Of a DNA stretch of 64,000 bases, positions 1 to 8,192 are shown in pieces. This DNA comes from JBEKCD01 sp050015055 (GTDB lineage: Archaea > Thermoproteota > Bathyarchaeia > Bathyarchaeales > Bathycorpusculaceae). The notes under the pieces are model-generated. The model had not been told where the DNA came from. It was given only the letters and a program-made list of their open reading frames with translations, and did no database searches. Location: positions 31,411 through 95,410 of the forward strand of contig JBEKCD010000009.1 of assembly GCA_050015055.1 (NCBI GenBank), in the 5' to 3' direction. A program made the translations under genes and the position numbers. Position 1 is the first letter of the stretch. The number at the start of each line of letters is the position of its first letter.

Positions 1-722
1 CCGACTCCAACGACGGCTACCCCACCACGGCTGACTATAGTCTTGAAGTCCGCAAAGTCCAGATTAATCAAGCTCGGAGTTGAAATTGTCTCAACGATGC
101 CCTCAATCATGTTTGCCAGGACTTGATCCGCGACTCTGAACGCTTCGCTTATCGGTAGCTGCGGCACGAGTTGCATCAACTTGTTGTTATCAATAACCAC
201 AACCGTATCGCACCTTCTTCGCATCTCGCTCAAAGCAACTGCCGCGCACTCCTTCCTGCCTTTCTCAATTCGAAACGGCGTTGTCACAACGCCGACGGTG
301 ATCGCACCCTTCCGCCTGGCCATGTCAGCGATGACTGGCGCCGCACCCGTCCCCGTTCCACCGCCCAAACCGGCTGTTATGAACGCTATGTCAACGTTTG
401 AAAGCATATCTTCGACACGTTTCTTAGACTCCTCGATTGCCGCCTTGCCAAGCTTCGGATCGCCACCGACGCCCAGTCCCTTAGTGAGTTTCTCGCCTAT
501 GAGCACCTTTTGATTCGCCTTCGAGACGTTCAGATGAAGAGCGTCGGTGTTTATTGCAATGCACTCCGCACACGTTATGCCCGCCTCCATCAATCGTGTC
601 ACGGTGTTGTTTCCCGCCCCGCCGACACCGATAACCACTATTCGACAGCAACCAGGCTGTGTGATTCCCTCATTTCCTGTAAAATGCCAGCTGTATTTCA
701 GAGCGTTTTCGGCCGGGTGCAT
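1..722 (-). CDS. ftsZ: Cell division GTPase FtsZ, N-terminal part (runs off the window)
   Basis: Tubulin-superfamily GTPase that polymerises into the division ring. About 240 residues are visible; the C-terminal part lies before base 1. The reading frame is open throughout and shows the Rossmann start (VIGVGGAGNN), the tubulin signature GGGTGTG in the phrase TAGLGGGTGTGAAPVIADMA, and the NTDAL nucleotide-contact segment. The ATG at 722 follows the stop of the upstream ribbon-helix-helix gene by a single base, so the two are translationally coupled. The first 20 or so residues before the GTPase core are an archaeal-type extension. Family assignment is secure; which FtsZ paralogue (FtsZ1 or FtsZ2) cannot be told from this part, although coupling to a CdrS-like gene is typical of ftsZ2 in haloarchaea. 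Confidence 0.96.
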   Translation of the reverse strand, partial: MHPAENALKYSWHFTGNEGITQPGCCRIVVIGVGGAGNNTVTRLMEAGITCAECIAINTDALHLNVSKANQKVLIGEKLTKGLGVGGDPKLGKAAIEESKKRVEDMLSNVDIAFITAGLGGGTGTGAAPVIADMARRKGAITVGVVTTPFRIEKGRKECAAVALSEMRRRCDTVVVIDNNKLMQLVPQLPISEAFRVADQVLANMIEGIVETISTPSLINLDFADFKTIVSRGGVAVVGV

Positions 723-723
723 T

Positions 724-879
724 CTAGCCAACTCGGTTCCTCCTCCAAAGTTCATCGTTGATCAGGTCACGGATAGCTACCCGAATGGCCTCCGCCCTAT
801 TCGGGTAAAACCTTTCATCTACAAGTTGATCTAATGCCCTAAGGTACGTCTCGGGCACGTAGAGAGTGATTAGCTTCAA
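724..879 (-). CDS. Ribbon-helix-helix regulator upstream of ftsZ (CdrS-like)
   Basis: A 51-residue CopG/Arc-type DNA-binding protein. The start MKLITLYVPETYL gives the beta-ribbon and RAEAIRVAIRDLI the second helix, which is the whole fold. I chose the TTG at 879 because GGAGG sits 8 nt upstream and because family members start with this strand; longer readings back to 999 run through the promoter. It precedes ftsZ with a 1-nt gap. In haloarchaea the short RHH protein CdrS is co-transcribed with ftsZ2 and regulates division genes, so a division regulator is the natural reading. Specific function here is inferred from context and size, not shown. Confidence 0.85.
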   Translation of the reverse strand: MKLITLYVPETYLRALDQLVDERFYPNRAEAIRVAIRDLINDELWRRNRVG

Positions 880-937
880 CTCATCTCCCTCCAAGGCACG
901 ATGAAAAGCTATTTTTGAGCTTATACTTCTGTGTAAC

Positions 938-986
938 ATGTGGCAAATATGTGGCAAATATGTCAAGCCAAAGCTTTTTAAAGCTT
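938..986 (-). promoter_or_regulatory. Promoter and tandem-repeat operator of the cdrS-like/ftsZ operon
   Basis: An A/T box reading CTTTAAAAAG on the minus strand lies near 974-986. About 25 nt downstream of it are two exact 11-bp copies of ATGTGGCAAAT (938-948 and 949-959) and the first four bases of a third (960-963). The repeats fall on the expected transcription start, the right place for a repressor site. RHH proteins bind short tandem sites, so autoregulation by the adjacent gene is plausible but unproven. Confidence 0.5.
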
Positions 987-1084
987 GCGCACTTTCCATT
1001 TCAGATTTCTGTAAATTCCTTCAGGCCCTAACCTTTATGTTTTTATTTCTTGTTAAAGCATTTAACGTATCGTGATGGGAGACG

Positions 1085-2374
1085 ATGCGCGTTCTCGTAA
1101 AGAGTTTCGGGTGCTCAACAAACTTGGCCGACGGAGCCGTTCTGGAAGGCTGCTTAGCACAAGCTGGGTACGAACAAGCAGGTTCAATTGCGTCTGCGGA
1201 CGTGATTGTTCTGAACACTTGCGCGGTTAAGGGACCCACTGAGAATCGCATGATTGAGATTTCCAAGCGGGTTCCCCGGAAAAAAAAGTTGATTGTCACA
1301 GGTTGCTTGCCCTTAGTCAATTTTGAAAGATTGCAAAGAGAGGTGCCGTTCAGCGGGGTTGTAGGTCCAGCGGCGGGCGAAAGAATTGTTGAAATTGTGA
1401 AGCGTGTTTCAACCGGCGAGACGGTCATTGCCCTTGAAAACGCTGCCGACGGTTTGCCCAACCTTAGTCTTCCCCGAGTGCAGTCAAGTCCTGTGACAAG
1501 CATCGTTCCCATAAACTATGGCTGCTTGGGCTCATGCGCCTATTGCTGTGTAGTTTTTGCCAGAGGACGTTTGAGAAGCTATGATGTCCAGACCATTGTG
1601 AAAAGAGTTAGGGAAGACTTGGACTCTGGGCTGCGGGAGTTCTGGATTACTTCGCAAGACACTGCATGCTATGGTAGGGACAAAGGAACTAACTTGGCCG
1701 CTTTGCTTCAGGCTTTATGCGGCATTGATGAGAATTTCAGGGTTCGGGTAGGCATGATGACTCCCAACAATGTCTTGGACATTCTGGAGGAGTTGGTCCA
1801 AGCGTTTCAGGATAAGAGAATTTTCAAGTTCATTCATCTCCCTGTGCAAAGCGGAGACGATGACGTTTTGAAACGCATGCGACGATTCTACTGTGTTGAC
1901 GACTTCAAAAGAGTGGTCAAGGCCTTCAGAGCAAGCTTTCCGGATGTGACCTTAGCTACGGACGTGATTTGCGGTTTTCCAGGCGAAAGCGAAGAGGCTT
2001 CCCAAAGGACTCTGCGGTTGGTGGAAGAGGTTAAACCTGACATAGTGAATGTCTCAAAGTTCTTCGCGAGACCGAAGACTGCTGCCGCCAAAATGCAAAA
2101 GGATTCTGTCCCTTTGTCAGAAATCAAACGCAGAAGCATCATGGCAAGCGCGTTGGCCAAGAAGCTTTCGCTTGAGAATAATCGACGTTGGGTAGGCTGG
2201 ACTGGTGAAATACTTGTAGACGAAGTTGGGAAGGTTCCTGGTTCTTGGGTTGGTCGAAATTTCGCCTACAAACCAGTGGCCGTTAGGACCACTTCTAAGG
2301 TAATCGGCAAGGTCGTGCCTGTTGAGATCATAAAAGCCTTTCCAACATATCTTCTAAGTACCATCGTTCAATAA
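1085..2374 (+). CDS. tRNA threonylcarbamoyladenosine methylthiotransferase (MtaB/CDKAL1 type)
   Basis: Radical SAM enzyme that adds the 2-methylthio group to t6A37 of tRNA. Domain order is complete: an N-terminal UPF0004 domain whose cluster cysteines are in FGCSTN, LNTCAVK and VTGCLP; the radical SAM core with C147, C151 and C154 (GCLGSCAYC); and a C-terminal TRAM domain (from about residue 370, GEILVDEVGKVPGSW). At 429 residues it has the usual length for the archaeal form. The ATG follows GGGAG within GATGGGAGACG. It is divergent from the ftsZ operon and 46 nt upstream of a translation-factor-like gene, so both probably form one translation-related operon. Confidence 0.9.
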   Translation: MRVLVKSFGCSTNLADGAVLEGCLAQAGYEQAGSIASADVIVLNTCAVKGPTENRMIEISKRVPRKKKLIVTGCLPLVNFERLQREVPFSGVVGPAAGERIVEIVKRVSTGETVIALENAADGLPNLSLPRVQSSPVTSIVPINYGCLGSCAYCCVVFARGRLRSYDVQTIVKRVREDLDSGLREFWITSQDTACYGRDKGTNLAALLQALCGIDENFRVRVGMMTPNNVLDILEELVQAFQDKRIFKFIHLPVQSGDDDVLKRMRRFYCVDDFKRVVKAFRASFPDVTLATDVICGFPGESEEASQRTLRLVEEVKPDIVNVSKFFARPKTAAAKMQKDSVPLSEIKRRSIMASALAKKLSLENNRRWVGWTGEILVDEVGKVPGSWVGRNFAYKPVAVRTTSKVIGKVVPVEIIKAFPTYLLSTIVQ

Positions 2375-2420
2375 GTTATTTATGATAAAATGTCCCTAAT
2401 ACTTCTGGAGGTTGAAGTGT

Positions 2421-2681
2421 TTGGGCGAAGAAGAGCTTGTTGAAGTTGGACGGATAACGCATTTTTTTTCGAAAATTGACGTCGCCGTGATTGAGCTTAA
2501 GGCTGCACTGAGCGTAGGTGACACCATAGCCATTAAGGGTCCAACAACGGATTTTGAGCAGCCAGTTGATTCCATGCAGATTGAGCACAAGAATGTTCAG
2601 AGAGCTGAACCGGGACAGAGCATAGGCCTGAAAGTGTTGCAACGCGTCAGAGAAACAGATGTTGTGTTCAAGAAAACGTAG
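2421..2681 (+). CDS. EF-Tu domain 2-like translation-factor-related protein
   Basis: An 86-residue beta-barrel protein that resembles domain 2 of EF-Tu/EF-1A-type GTPases (VGRITHFFSKIDVAVIEL, VGDTIAIKGPTTDF, PGQSIGLKV) with no GTPase domain. Stand-alone versions are annotated in archaea as translation-elongation-factor-like proteins and often sit near U32 peptidase or RNA-modification genes. TTG at 2421 is preferred because GGAGG lies about 9 nt upstream; an in-frame TTG at 2412 abuts that site and is too close. It probably shares a transcript with the methylthiotransferase. The molecular role is unknown. Confidence 0.75.
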   Translation: MGEEELVEVGRITHFFSKIDVAVIELKAALSVGDTIAIKGPTTDFEQPVDSMQIEHKNVQRAEPGQSIGLKVLQRVRETDVVFKKT

Positions 2682-2868
2682 CCTCCTCTCCTTTTTTCGA
2701 ATTTCATATCCCTTTGAAGTGAAGAAAGCGTAGATGATGTGGATTTTATTGATGCAAATGGTCTTAGAGCGTGTACCGTGGAGAAAAGCCTCGGCCCACT
2801 AATTGAAACGAAGGGTATGAAATGCGCTGCACTTCGAACGTTCTCACGCATAAGAGTCTAACACAGCT

Positions 2869-3195
2869 TTATTGGATGAACCTCAACATGTAATCGTTCA
2901 CAGTTTGAAGAAACGAATCTTCTAGTTCTATGCTGTAGTGTTCTGCTAGAACGAAGATTATGTAGAGCAGGTCTGAGAGTTCAGTGGCCAGCATCTCCTT
3001 TGTCTTGGGTTTTTCAGGCGGCTTGAACCCTTCAAGCCCTTTGACCACGGCAGCGACCTCTCCAGCCTCTTCCAACAGGTCAGCAATCATTACGAACGGC
3101 GTCCATGTCTTACCCCGCTCAGGGTCAAGCTTGTCGTTGATTTTCCTAAAATTCTTCCAACACAGATGCTGAGCATCACGCAAAGTCACAGACAT
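2869..3195 (-). CDS. MazG-like nucleotide pyrophosphohydrolase
   Basis: A 108-residue all-alpha NTP pyrophosphohydrolase of the MazG superfamily, which hydrolyses (d)NTPs to NMP and pyrophosphate in house-cleaning reactions. The metal-binding signature is visible: ADLLEEAGEVAAV gives the ExxE pair and ELSDLLYIIF the ExxD pair. The single-domain length is that of small archaeal members. I start it at the ATG at 3195, which has GGTGAG upstream; a longer reading to 3249 adds an unrelated N-terminus. It follows the radical SAM gene on the same strand with about 60 nt between them. The substrate is unknown. Confidence 0.8.
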   Translation of the reverse strand: MSVTLRDAQHLCWKNFRKINDKLDPERGKTWTPFVMIADLLEEAGEVAAVVKGLEGFKPPEKPKTKEMLATELSDLLYIIFVLAEHYSIELEDSFLQTVNDYMLRFIQ

Positions 3196-3255
3196 ACGAC
3201 TCACCAGCAGGGATTTGTGGGACTGGCCTAATAATGGTTTTCCAGACATGCACTT

Positions 3256-4380
3256 TCAGGGGATTATCTCGCAGCCATTATATTTCATATATTCAAAATC
3301 CTCTATTCGAACTTTCTTTCTTTTGATTAGTTCTTCTATCCTAGGCATTTGCTCCCGGACATCTTGTATCAAGTTCCTCACGGTATTACAGACGTGAGAA
3401 TACGCCTCTTGGCTCCAACGTTTGGTGAGGGTCGCGTACAAGCATCTGCCTCCACACAGATTGAGTGCGCCGCATTGTGTGCATGGTTCACCAACGTCAA
3501 TTTTCTTCAGTTTCAAAGGATCTGCATTACTGATGTGACCGAGATAGTGATCTTTCATTCCCCACATCGTTGGACAAGGAATTATGTATCCGTCTGTCTG
3601 GATGGCATAATTTATCCATCCTCCGCCGCAACGGAGAAGACTCTTGTCTTCTTTCCGAAGAAAGGAATGGGCCACGCCGAGGATTGGGTAAAGCCGGAGG
3701 ACGATGCCCTCGTTTTCCATCATGTCAACCCAGAACCTGACAAGTCTAGCGACTCCAGGGTTGTAGGACTCACGGCTCCATCGTTTGAAGTCCCTTCGCG
3801 CAAAATCATTCTTCCAAAAACCCGCATTCAACTGCCAATGGACAGAAGAAAATGAGAAATCTCCGTTGTTCAAAAGCCATGTGACTTGCGCGTATATGTC
3901 AGTTTGCTCCATAACCGTCATTCTGGCGATGATCTCGCCCTCGAAGCCATTCCGTCTGATCAATTTCAAGTTGTCAATAACTTTCTTGAAAGCCCCTGTT
4001 CCTCGATAATGGTCTGTCAGCACTTCATTTCCATCCACAGAAACAAGTATCGTGTGGAGACGATTGATGTATTCTGGTTCCAAACTATCAAGCAGAGTAC
4101 CGTTTGTCTGAATCATGAAATGCTTGACCCTGACCTTGTCCATAATTCTCCTTATTTCTTCAGTACACAGCAAGGGCTCTCCACCATAGAAAGTCAAGAC
4201 GCAGTCATTGTCTTGTTCACAGAAATTCCTGAGCAAATCAATGTCGTATTCTATCTTCTTGGGCAACGAGTAATCAACATCATAACCTGAGAAGTCTTCA
4301 TCAAAATCTTCCAATGCTTCCCCATAGCAGTACAAGCACTGCATATTGCAGCCAGTTGTTACTATCACATGAAAAAACAT
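3256..4380 (-). CDS. Radical SAM/SPASM enzyme, putative peptide-modifying (AF1577-like)
   Basis: A 374-residue radical SAM enzyme. C11, C15 and C18 (GCNMQCLYC) bind the SAM cluster, YGGEPL is the SAM-binding GGE motif, and a cysteine-rich C-terminal SPASM-like domain (CGGGW, PCPTMWG, CTQCGALNLCGGRC) should carry auxiliary Fe-S clusters. It looks like the archaeal family annotated as putative peptide-modifying radical SAM enzymes typified by AF1577; that name is from memory. RBS GAAGGAGAG precedes the ATG. The protein ends in YNGCEIIP, a short Cys tail that looks more like a modified peptide than an enzyme terminus. No precursor peptide gene is evident within 200 nt on either side. Confidence 0.82.
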   Translation of the reverse strand: MFFHVIVTTGCNMQCLYCYGEALEDFDEDFSGYDVDYSLPKKIEYDIDLLRNFCEQDNDCVLTFYGGEPLLCTEEIRRIMDKVRVKHFMIQTNGTLLDSLEPEYINRLHTILVSVDGNEVLTDHYRGTGAFKKVIDNLKLIRRNGFEGEIIARMTVMEQTDIYAQVTWLLNNGDFSFSSVHWQLNAGFWKNDFARRDFKRWSRESYNPGVARLVRFWVDMMENEGIVLRLYPILGVAHSFLRKEDKSLLRCGGGWINYAIQTDGYIIPCPTMWGMKDHYLGHISNADPLKLKKIDVGEPCTQCGALNLCGGRCLYATLTKRWSQEAYSHVCNTVRNLIQDVREQMPRIEELIKRKKVRIEDFEYMKYNGCEIIP

Positions 4381-4558
4381 GCTTCTCTCCTTCAGAGCTG
4401 ATTAATCTAGAGATTCCAATGAGATTCTTGCCTAATATTCTTCACGCTCTTTCTGAGTGGCGGCTCCGGTCTCCTTGGAAACGCTACGCTATCAAAGTGA
4501 TGAAACAGGCACGATCAATTGCCTGAAAAGGGGCTTTGCCAATTCTTCTGCACGCGTG

Positions 4559-5827
4559 TTAGGCGTATTTTTCCTTGACTTTCTTTGCTCTCTCAAGATA
4601 ACTCCTTAGCTCCATTTCTTTGATTCGCTTCTCCGAAAGAGTTTCGGAGGCGTACATCAATGGCAACACAGCTACGAACAAGAAAAAGCTAGCCAGCGAG
4701 AAAGCAGTTGCTGCAGGGACAGCGGCAAGAGACGATGCGCCAATCTCCGAAAGAAAAGCCGCGAGGAGATAAGGAAGGCCTCCAAGAAGATAATATCTCT
4801 CCTTCTGATTGTTGCCGGCGAGGTCTCCCCACACGGTCATGAAGAAAACCGCCGCAAACAACCCCCAAGCGATGCCATCTAAAACTGTGTATATATACCA
4901 AACTGCTTGGCTTTGGGAGAAAAGCCCAAATACAGCGTAATCAATGCCCAGAATGACGAAGCCGGTTATTATGACTCGTTTTCGACCCACGATGTCCGCC
5001 AGCATGCCCCCTACAACCGCAAAAAAACCCGTTATTGCAAATTCAATGGATACAGCAAGAGCAATAGATTCAGCAAGGGTGATCTGCGATCCCCACAAAC
5101 TACTAATTCCCATCAGCTTGTTGATAACAGGCGCTTCAGTGAAGTTCACCAGCGAAAACATGATCCATGGAAGCAGATAAAGAAGCATATCTCTCCTGCC
5201 AAGTAGTGACCGATAAGTGGGCACCACAGAAGCAATGGACATCTTCCCTTGAATCCTCGATAGCCAGAAGAATGCCACAAAACCGAAAAATCTCCACAAA
5301 GCAAGCGCCTCAGATGCTTGGGCCGCATTGAATCCACGCATCAGCAAGGCAAGCGCGATGACACTGAAACCGACAAAGCCCCAGGCAATCCCTCCGTAAG
5401 TTCCCCGATTTTCGACATTTGTTACGTCTGCAAAGTATGCAAGGCATGATGGAAGGCCAATGCCTATGGAAACGCCAAACAGGAGCGAAATCAAGATGTT
5501 GATTGAAATGCTATTGAAGGAAATTATAGGTAATAGGATTGTTGTAACTGCCCCAAGAAGCATCCATAATGAGAGACATGTTTCTCTTGAACGCCGCAAC
5601 AGTGACGCTCCCAGAATGGCTGCGGAAGCTATTCCCACATAGTGGACACCCAAGACCAATATATCGTGATTAGCATAATGGCCAAAGGGGAAACTGTACG
5701 TTAACCAATACCATGCAATGCTGTTGAACACTAGAACAAGAGCCGGAGCGAATCTTTTAGCAGGGATTCTCGTCTTGAAGACTCTAGCTTGTGGCATGAG
5801 GCGGGGCGACCGAACATAGAAAAGCAT
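4559..5827 (-). CDS. Major facilitator superfamily transporter
   Basis: A 422-residue integral membrane protein with about 12 hydrophobic segments. It has an MFS-type loop (GIGLPSCLAYFAD) near mid-protein and a second-half motif ADIVGRKRVIITGF matching the conserved cytoplasmic loop between helices (G-x-x-x-D-x-x-G-R-K-R). The C-terminus is a charged cytoplasmic tail. No Shine-Dalgarno is visible; an A/T-rich box (CATAAATAC on the minus strand near 5866-5874) about 40 nt upstream suggests a short-leader transcript. A second ATG 10 codons in is an alternative start. The substrate cannot be inferred. Confidence 0.85.
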   Translation of the reverse strand: MLFYVRSPRLMPQARVFKTRIPAKRFAPALVLVFNSIAWYWLTYSFPFGHYANHDILVLGVHYVGIASAAILGASLLRRSRETCLSLWMLLGAVTTILLPIISFNSISINILISLLFGVSIGIGLPSCLAYFADVTNVENRGTYGGIAWGFVGFSVIALALLMRGFNAAQASEALALWRFFGFVAFFWLSRIQGKMSIASVVPTYRSLLGRRDMLLYLLPWIMFSLVNFTEAPVINKLMGISSLWGSQITLAESIALAVSIEFAITGFFAVVGGMLADIVGRKRVIITGFVILGIDYAVFGLFSQSQAVWYIYTVLDGIAWGLFAAVFFMTVWGDLAGNNQKERYYLLGGLPYLLAAFLSEIGASSLAAVPAATAFSLASFFLFVAVLPLMYASETLSEKRIKEMELRSYLERAKKVKEKYA

Positions 5828-5930
5828 TTTCCATAGATAAAACGTTTCTTAATTTTGCAACAGTATTTATGTTCAACAACAAATCTTAAGTAGTAGATGT
5901 GTTGTACACATATTACAGTGAGGGATTGAG

Positions 5931-5978
5931 ATGAAGGTAAAGAAACGCAAAGTTCCAGCACGGTACCTTGGAATATAG
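5931..5978 (+). other. Very short ORF (15 codons), possible gene-start remnant
   Basis: ATG preceded by GTGAGGG and an AATCTTAAG box encodes MKVKKRKVPARYLGI and stops at once, 4 nt before the stop of the converging prenyl-synthase-like gene. Small archaeal and viral proteins begin with a similar basic RYL phrase, so this could be the beginning of a gene cut off by rearrangement. It could also be chance. Confidence 0.2.
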
Positions 5979-5981
5979 GCT

Positions 5982-6980
5982 CTACAAGTCTTCGAGAGTA
6001 TTTGCTGCTATTCTTCTGAGAAGAATTCCAGTTGTTTTATTTCGCACGATATCTGTTTGTTTGCTGGCCTCAGTTACAAGGTCTTGCATATACTTCCGCA
6101 GTCTCGCCACGGGTTTCGAGCTCAATACTACGTCGAGTAGCCCATCGATGTCCTTGCTGGTGAGTTCCCCTTTTTCTATGATTTTTTCTATCTTTTCCCT
6201 TGAATCCTTGTCTTGAAGGGCATACAGCACAGGAATGGGAAAAGCCTCGGCCTTGATCCGCTGATTCAGTTCTTCGATTTCGAAGATGTCTACGAATTCC
6301 TCTCTGAGCGTAGCTAACGTTCCCAGAATCCTTCCATATCGTGCCAATGCCTCAACTTCTTTGCGGCTTCCCCCTCCGAATATAGCAGCGATATGCATAT
6401 CCGCCTCGACGCTTGCAGCCTTCTTCTCTAATATTTCCAGGTATTCCTCAGGAGAGGCCTCTAACCTCCGCTTTAGGCGCAGCTCTGAGGCATGAGCGTT
6501 TCCAACGACGAAAAACGAGGTCTTCAGGATATAGAAGATGTCATTGGATCTTTCGGGAGGCAGTCTACAAGCGACTTTCCCCATTAATGTGAATCCGTCT
6601 ATCATGAACGCGTTTCCCAGAAGAAGCGCAATGTCTTTTCCGTATTTGCCGAAGACTGTCGAGCAGTGGTGCTTGGTTTTGGAATCATCGACTATGTCGT
6701 CGTGTATGTCAAATGCAGCTGCCAACATGGCCATTGCAGCTTGGGCTTCTATTTGTTTTGCAGGGTTTCCTTCGACAGCTTCGAGGGCTATCGAGAAGAT
6801 ACCAGGATGAGTGAAATCGTTCCAATATGAGAAGTAGTGTTCGAGTGCTTGTCGGAGCTCTCTGTGTTCGATTTTTTCTGATAGCAAAGATTTTCTCACA
6901 AATTCCTGACATCCTTGGCTCCTCTTACCTAGCTCTTCAATGATGCTTTTGGATTGGTTCTGGGTCTTTCTGCGACTCAT
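5982..6980 (-). CDS. Polyprenyl synthetase-like protein with a degenerate second Asp motif
   Basis: A 332-residue all-helical protein of the trans-isoprenyl diphosphate synthase superfamily. The first aspartate-rich motif is intact (DIHDDIVDDS, DDxxD), followed by the usual LLLGNAFMIDG helix. The second motif, normally GxxFQxxDDxxD, reads LREEFVDIFEIEEL and lacks the paired aspartates. It may therefore bind an allylic diphosphate without standard chain elongation, or catalyse another reaction. A minus-strand TATA (CTTAAATAG, 7003-7011) is centred 27 nt from the ATG, so the message should be leaderless. It is followed upstream by a PadR regulator gene on the same strand. Confidence 0.75.
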   Translation of the reverse strand: MSRRKTQNQSKSIIEELGKRSQGCQEFVRKSLLSEKIEHRELRQALEHYFSYWNDFTHPGIFSIALEAVEGNPAKQIEAQAAMAMLAAAFDIHDDIVDDSKTKHHCSTVFGKYGKDIALLLGNAFMIDGFTLMGKVACRLPPERSNDIFYILKTSFFVVGNAHASELRLKRRLEASPEEYLEILEKKAASVEADMHIAAIFGGGSRKEVEALARYGRILGTLATLREEFVDIFEIEELNQRIKAEAFPIPVLYALQDKDSREKIEKIIEKGELTSKDIDGLLDVVLSSKPVARLRKYMQDLVTEASKQTDIVRNKTTGILLRRIAANTLEDL

Positions 6981-7042
6981 GGTTTCATCATAATCGCCGG
7001 AACTATTTAAGTCCTGACGACCATGGTTTTGATTGAAGAACG

Positions 7043-7411
7043 TTATTTTAAGTCCTGGCGTTGTAGTTGTTCCTTGAGAATGTTGTTGTACGCTTCCAGG
7101 TATTGCTGTCCCTTATGGGTTATGGTGTACACTTTCCTCGTTCTCCCGCCTTGTCGTTGGCTCTGACTCGTCAGGAAGCTTTCGCGTTCCAAGCCATTGA
7201 GCAGCGGGTAGAGTGCACCATGCCTTAGTTTTACGCCGAATTTTGTCTCTGCCTGTTTTTTTATCATGTAGCCCCACATTGGTTGGGTCTGGATGAGTCT
7301 TAGTATTTGGATGTCGAGCAGGTTTCTGGTGATGCGTTGTACAAGTTCCTGTTTGTAGGCTTCTGCCAATTCTTTCACGTTCTTGTTATGTCCTATTCTG
7401 TACTGGTTCAT
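7043..7411 (-). CDS. PadR-family transcriptional regulator
   Basis: A 122-residue winged-helix regulator. The PadR pattern is plain: LLDIQILRLIQTQPMWGYMI (helix 1-2), FGVKLRHGALYPLLNGLE (recognition helix) and the wing with RTRKVYTITHKG, then a C-terminal dimerisation helix. It is divergent from a second PadR gene and lies 60 nt upstream of the prenyl-synthase-like gene on the same strand. PadR proteins usually repress their own operon and respond to small hydrophobic ligands. The effector is unknown. Confidence 0.88.
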   Translation of the reverse strand: MNQYRIGHNKNVKELAEAYKQELVQRITRNLLDIQILRLIQTQPMWGYMIKKQAETKFGVKLRHGALYPLLNGLERESFLTSQSQRQGGRTRKVYTITHKGQQYLEAYNNILKEQLQRQDLK

Positions 7412-7514
7412 GTTCGGCTTATTAGAGTTATGTTGGAATGGATGGTTTCAATATGCTTTCTTATGCTTTGTTATGTCTGATGTAAGCATGAACCTTTATA
7501 TCACTGTTTAGCGT

Positions 7515-7552
7515 CTATAAAGACTCAAGATATGTCACAGCGAGGACATGTC
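7515..7552 (+). promoter_or_regulatory. TATA box and inverted-repeat operator between the PadR genes
   Basis: CTATAAAG at 7515-7522 could serve the plus-strand PadR gene. An inverted repeat ATATGTC / GACATGT (7530-7536 and 7545-7551, 8-nt spacer, one mismatch) covers the expected transcription start. PadR regulators commonly recognise ATGT/ACAT inverted repeats with a spacer of this order. Confidence 0.45.
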
Positions 7553-7608
7553 GTATCTGCGTCCAACAACAAAACTGTTGGACAAATAAACACAAAAGAA
7601 GGAACAAC

Positions 7609-8025
7609 ATGATGTTGAACAACACAAAAGAAGTTCAGGCCAAACTGATGAAAGGCCTGCTGGACCTGATAATACTCCAATTCCTAAACGAACAGCCCAT
7701 GCACGGCTACCAGATAATCACAAAAATCCGAAAAACCTTCGGAGTCTACTTCGGCCCAAGCACCATCTATCCTCTTCTAGGAACACTGGAGAAGAAGAAG
7801 TTCGTGAAAAGCGAATGGGACATGAGCACTGAAAGACCAAGAAAAGTCTACAAACTGACCACTGAAGGCCAGAACCTGCTGAACTTCACAGAAGACTCGC
7901 TCAACTTCATTTGCAGAAAAATAGGCACACCCGGAGTATCCAAGATGGACATGCCAGAAGCGACCATTCAACACTCAGCACTTCGCCCCTTCCTGAGAAG
8001 ACTCGAACCGAAACCAATAATGTAG
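7609..8025 (+). CDS. PadR-family transcriptional regulator
   Basis: A 138-residue PadR winged-helix protein: KGLLDLIILQFLNEQPMHGY, FGPSTIYPLLGTLEKKKFV and RPRKVYKLTTEGQNLL are the family hallmarks. The C-terminus after residue 110 is a basic tail without clear structure. AAGGA upstream supports the ATG at 7609 or the adjacent ATG at 7612. It is divergently transcribed from another PadR gene with a shared intergenic region holding an ATGT/ACAT inverted repeat, which fits auto- or cross-regulation. No adjacent plus-strand target gene follows. Confidence 0.87.
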   Translation: MMLNNTKEVQAKLMKGLLDLIILQFLNEQPMHGYQIITKIRKTFGVYFGPSTIYPLLGTLEKKKFVKSEWDMSTERPRKVYKLTTEGQNLLNFTEDSLNFICRKIGTPGVSKMDMPEATIQHSALRPFLRRLEPKPIM

Positions 8026-8192
8026 AGTCCCCACCCCCCCACTCTTTTGATCACCCTGCAGAATGAAAGGCCCAACAAGCTTGAAGCCGTTAAAAGAGAA
8101 GACCATGCGATTCGCGAGCAATCTGATCTTGGCCATAAGTCATCTTCGGCACAAGGCAAAGCAGTAACGTTGACAAGATGACGATATACCCC

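Noticed and set aside
1021..1512. 163-codon minus-strand ORF antisense to the methylthiotransferase gene
   Set aside because: Overlaps a strongly identified enzyme and shows no recognisable domain.
2705..2868. Open frame without start encoding VDFIDANGLRACTVEKSLG and about 25 more residues
   Set aside because: It has no start codon, follows a stop directly, and I could not tie it to a known gene. A gene remnant is possible but unsupported.
4314..4526. 70-codon plus-strand ORF across the start of the radical SAM gene, considered as a precursor peptide
   Set aside because: Mostly antisense to the radical SAM gene, no ribosome site, and no conserved Cys-rich core like the enzyme tail.
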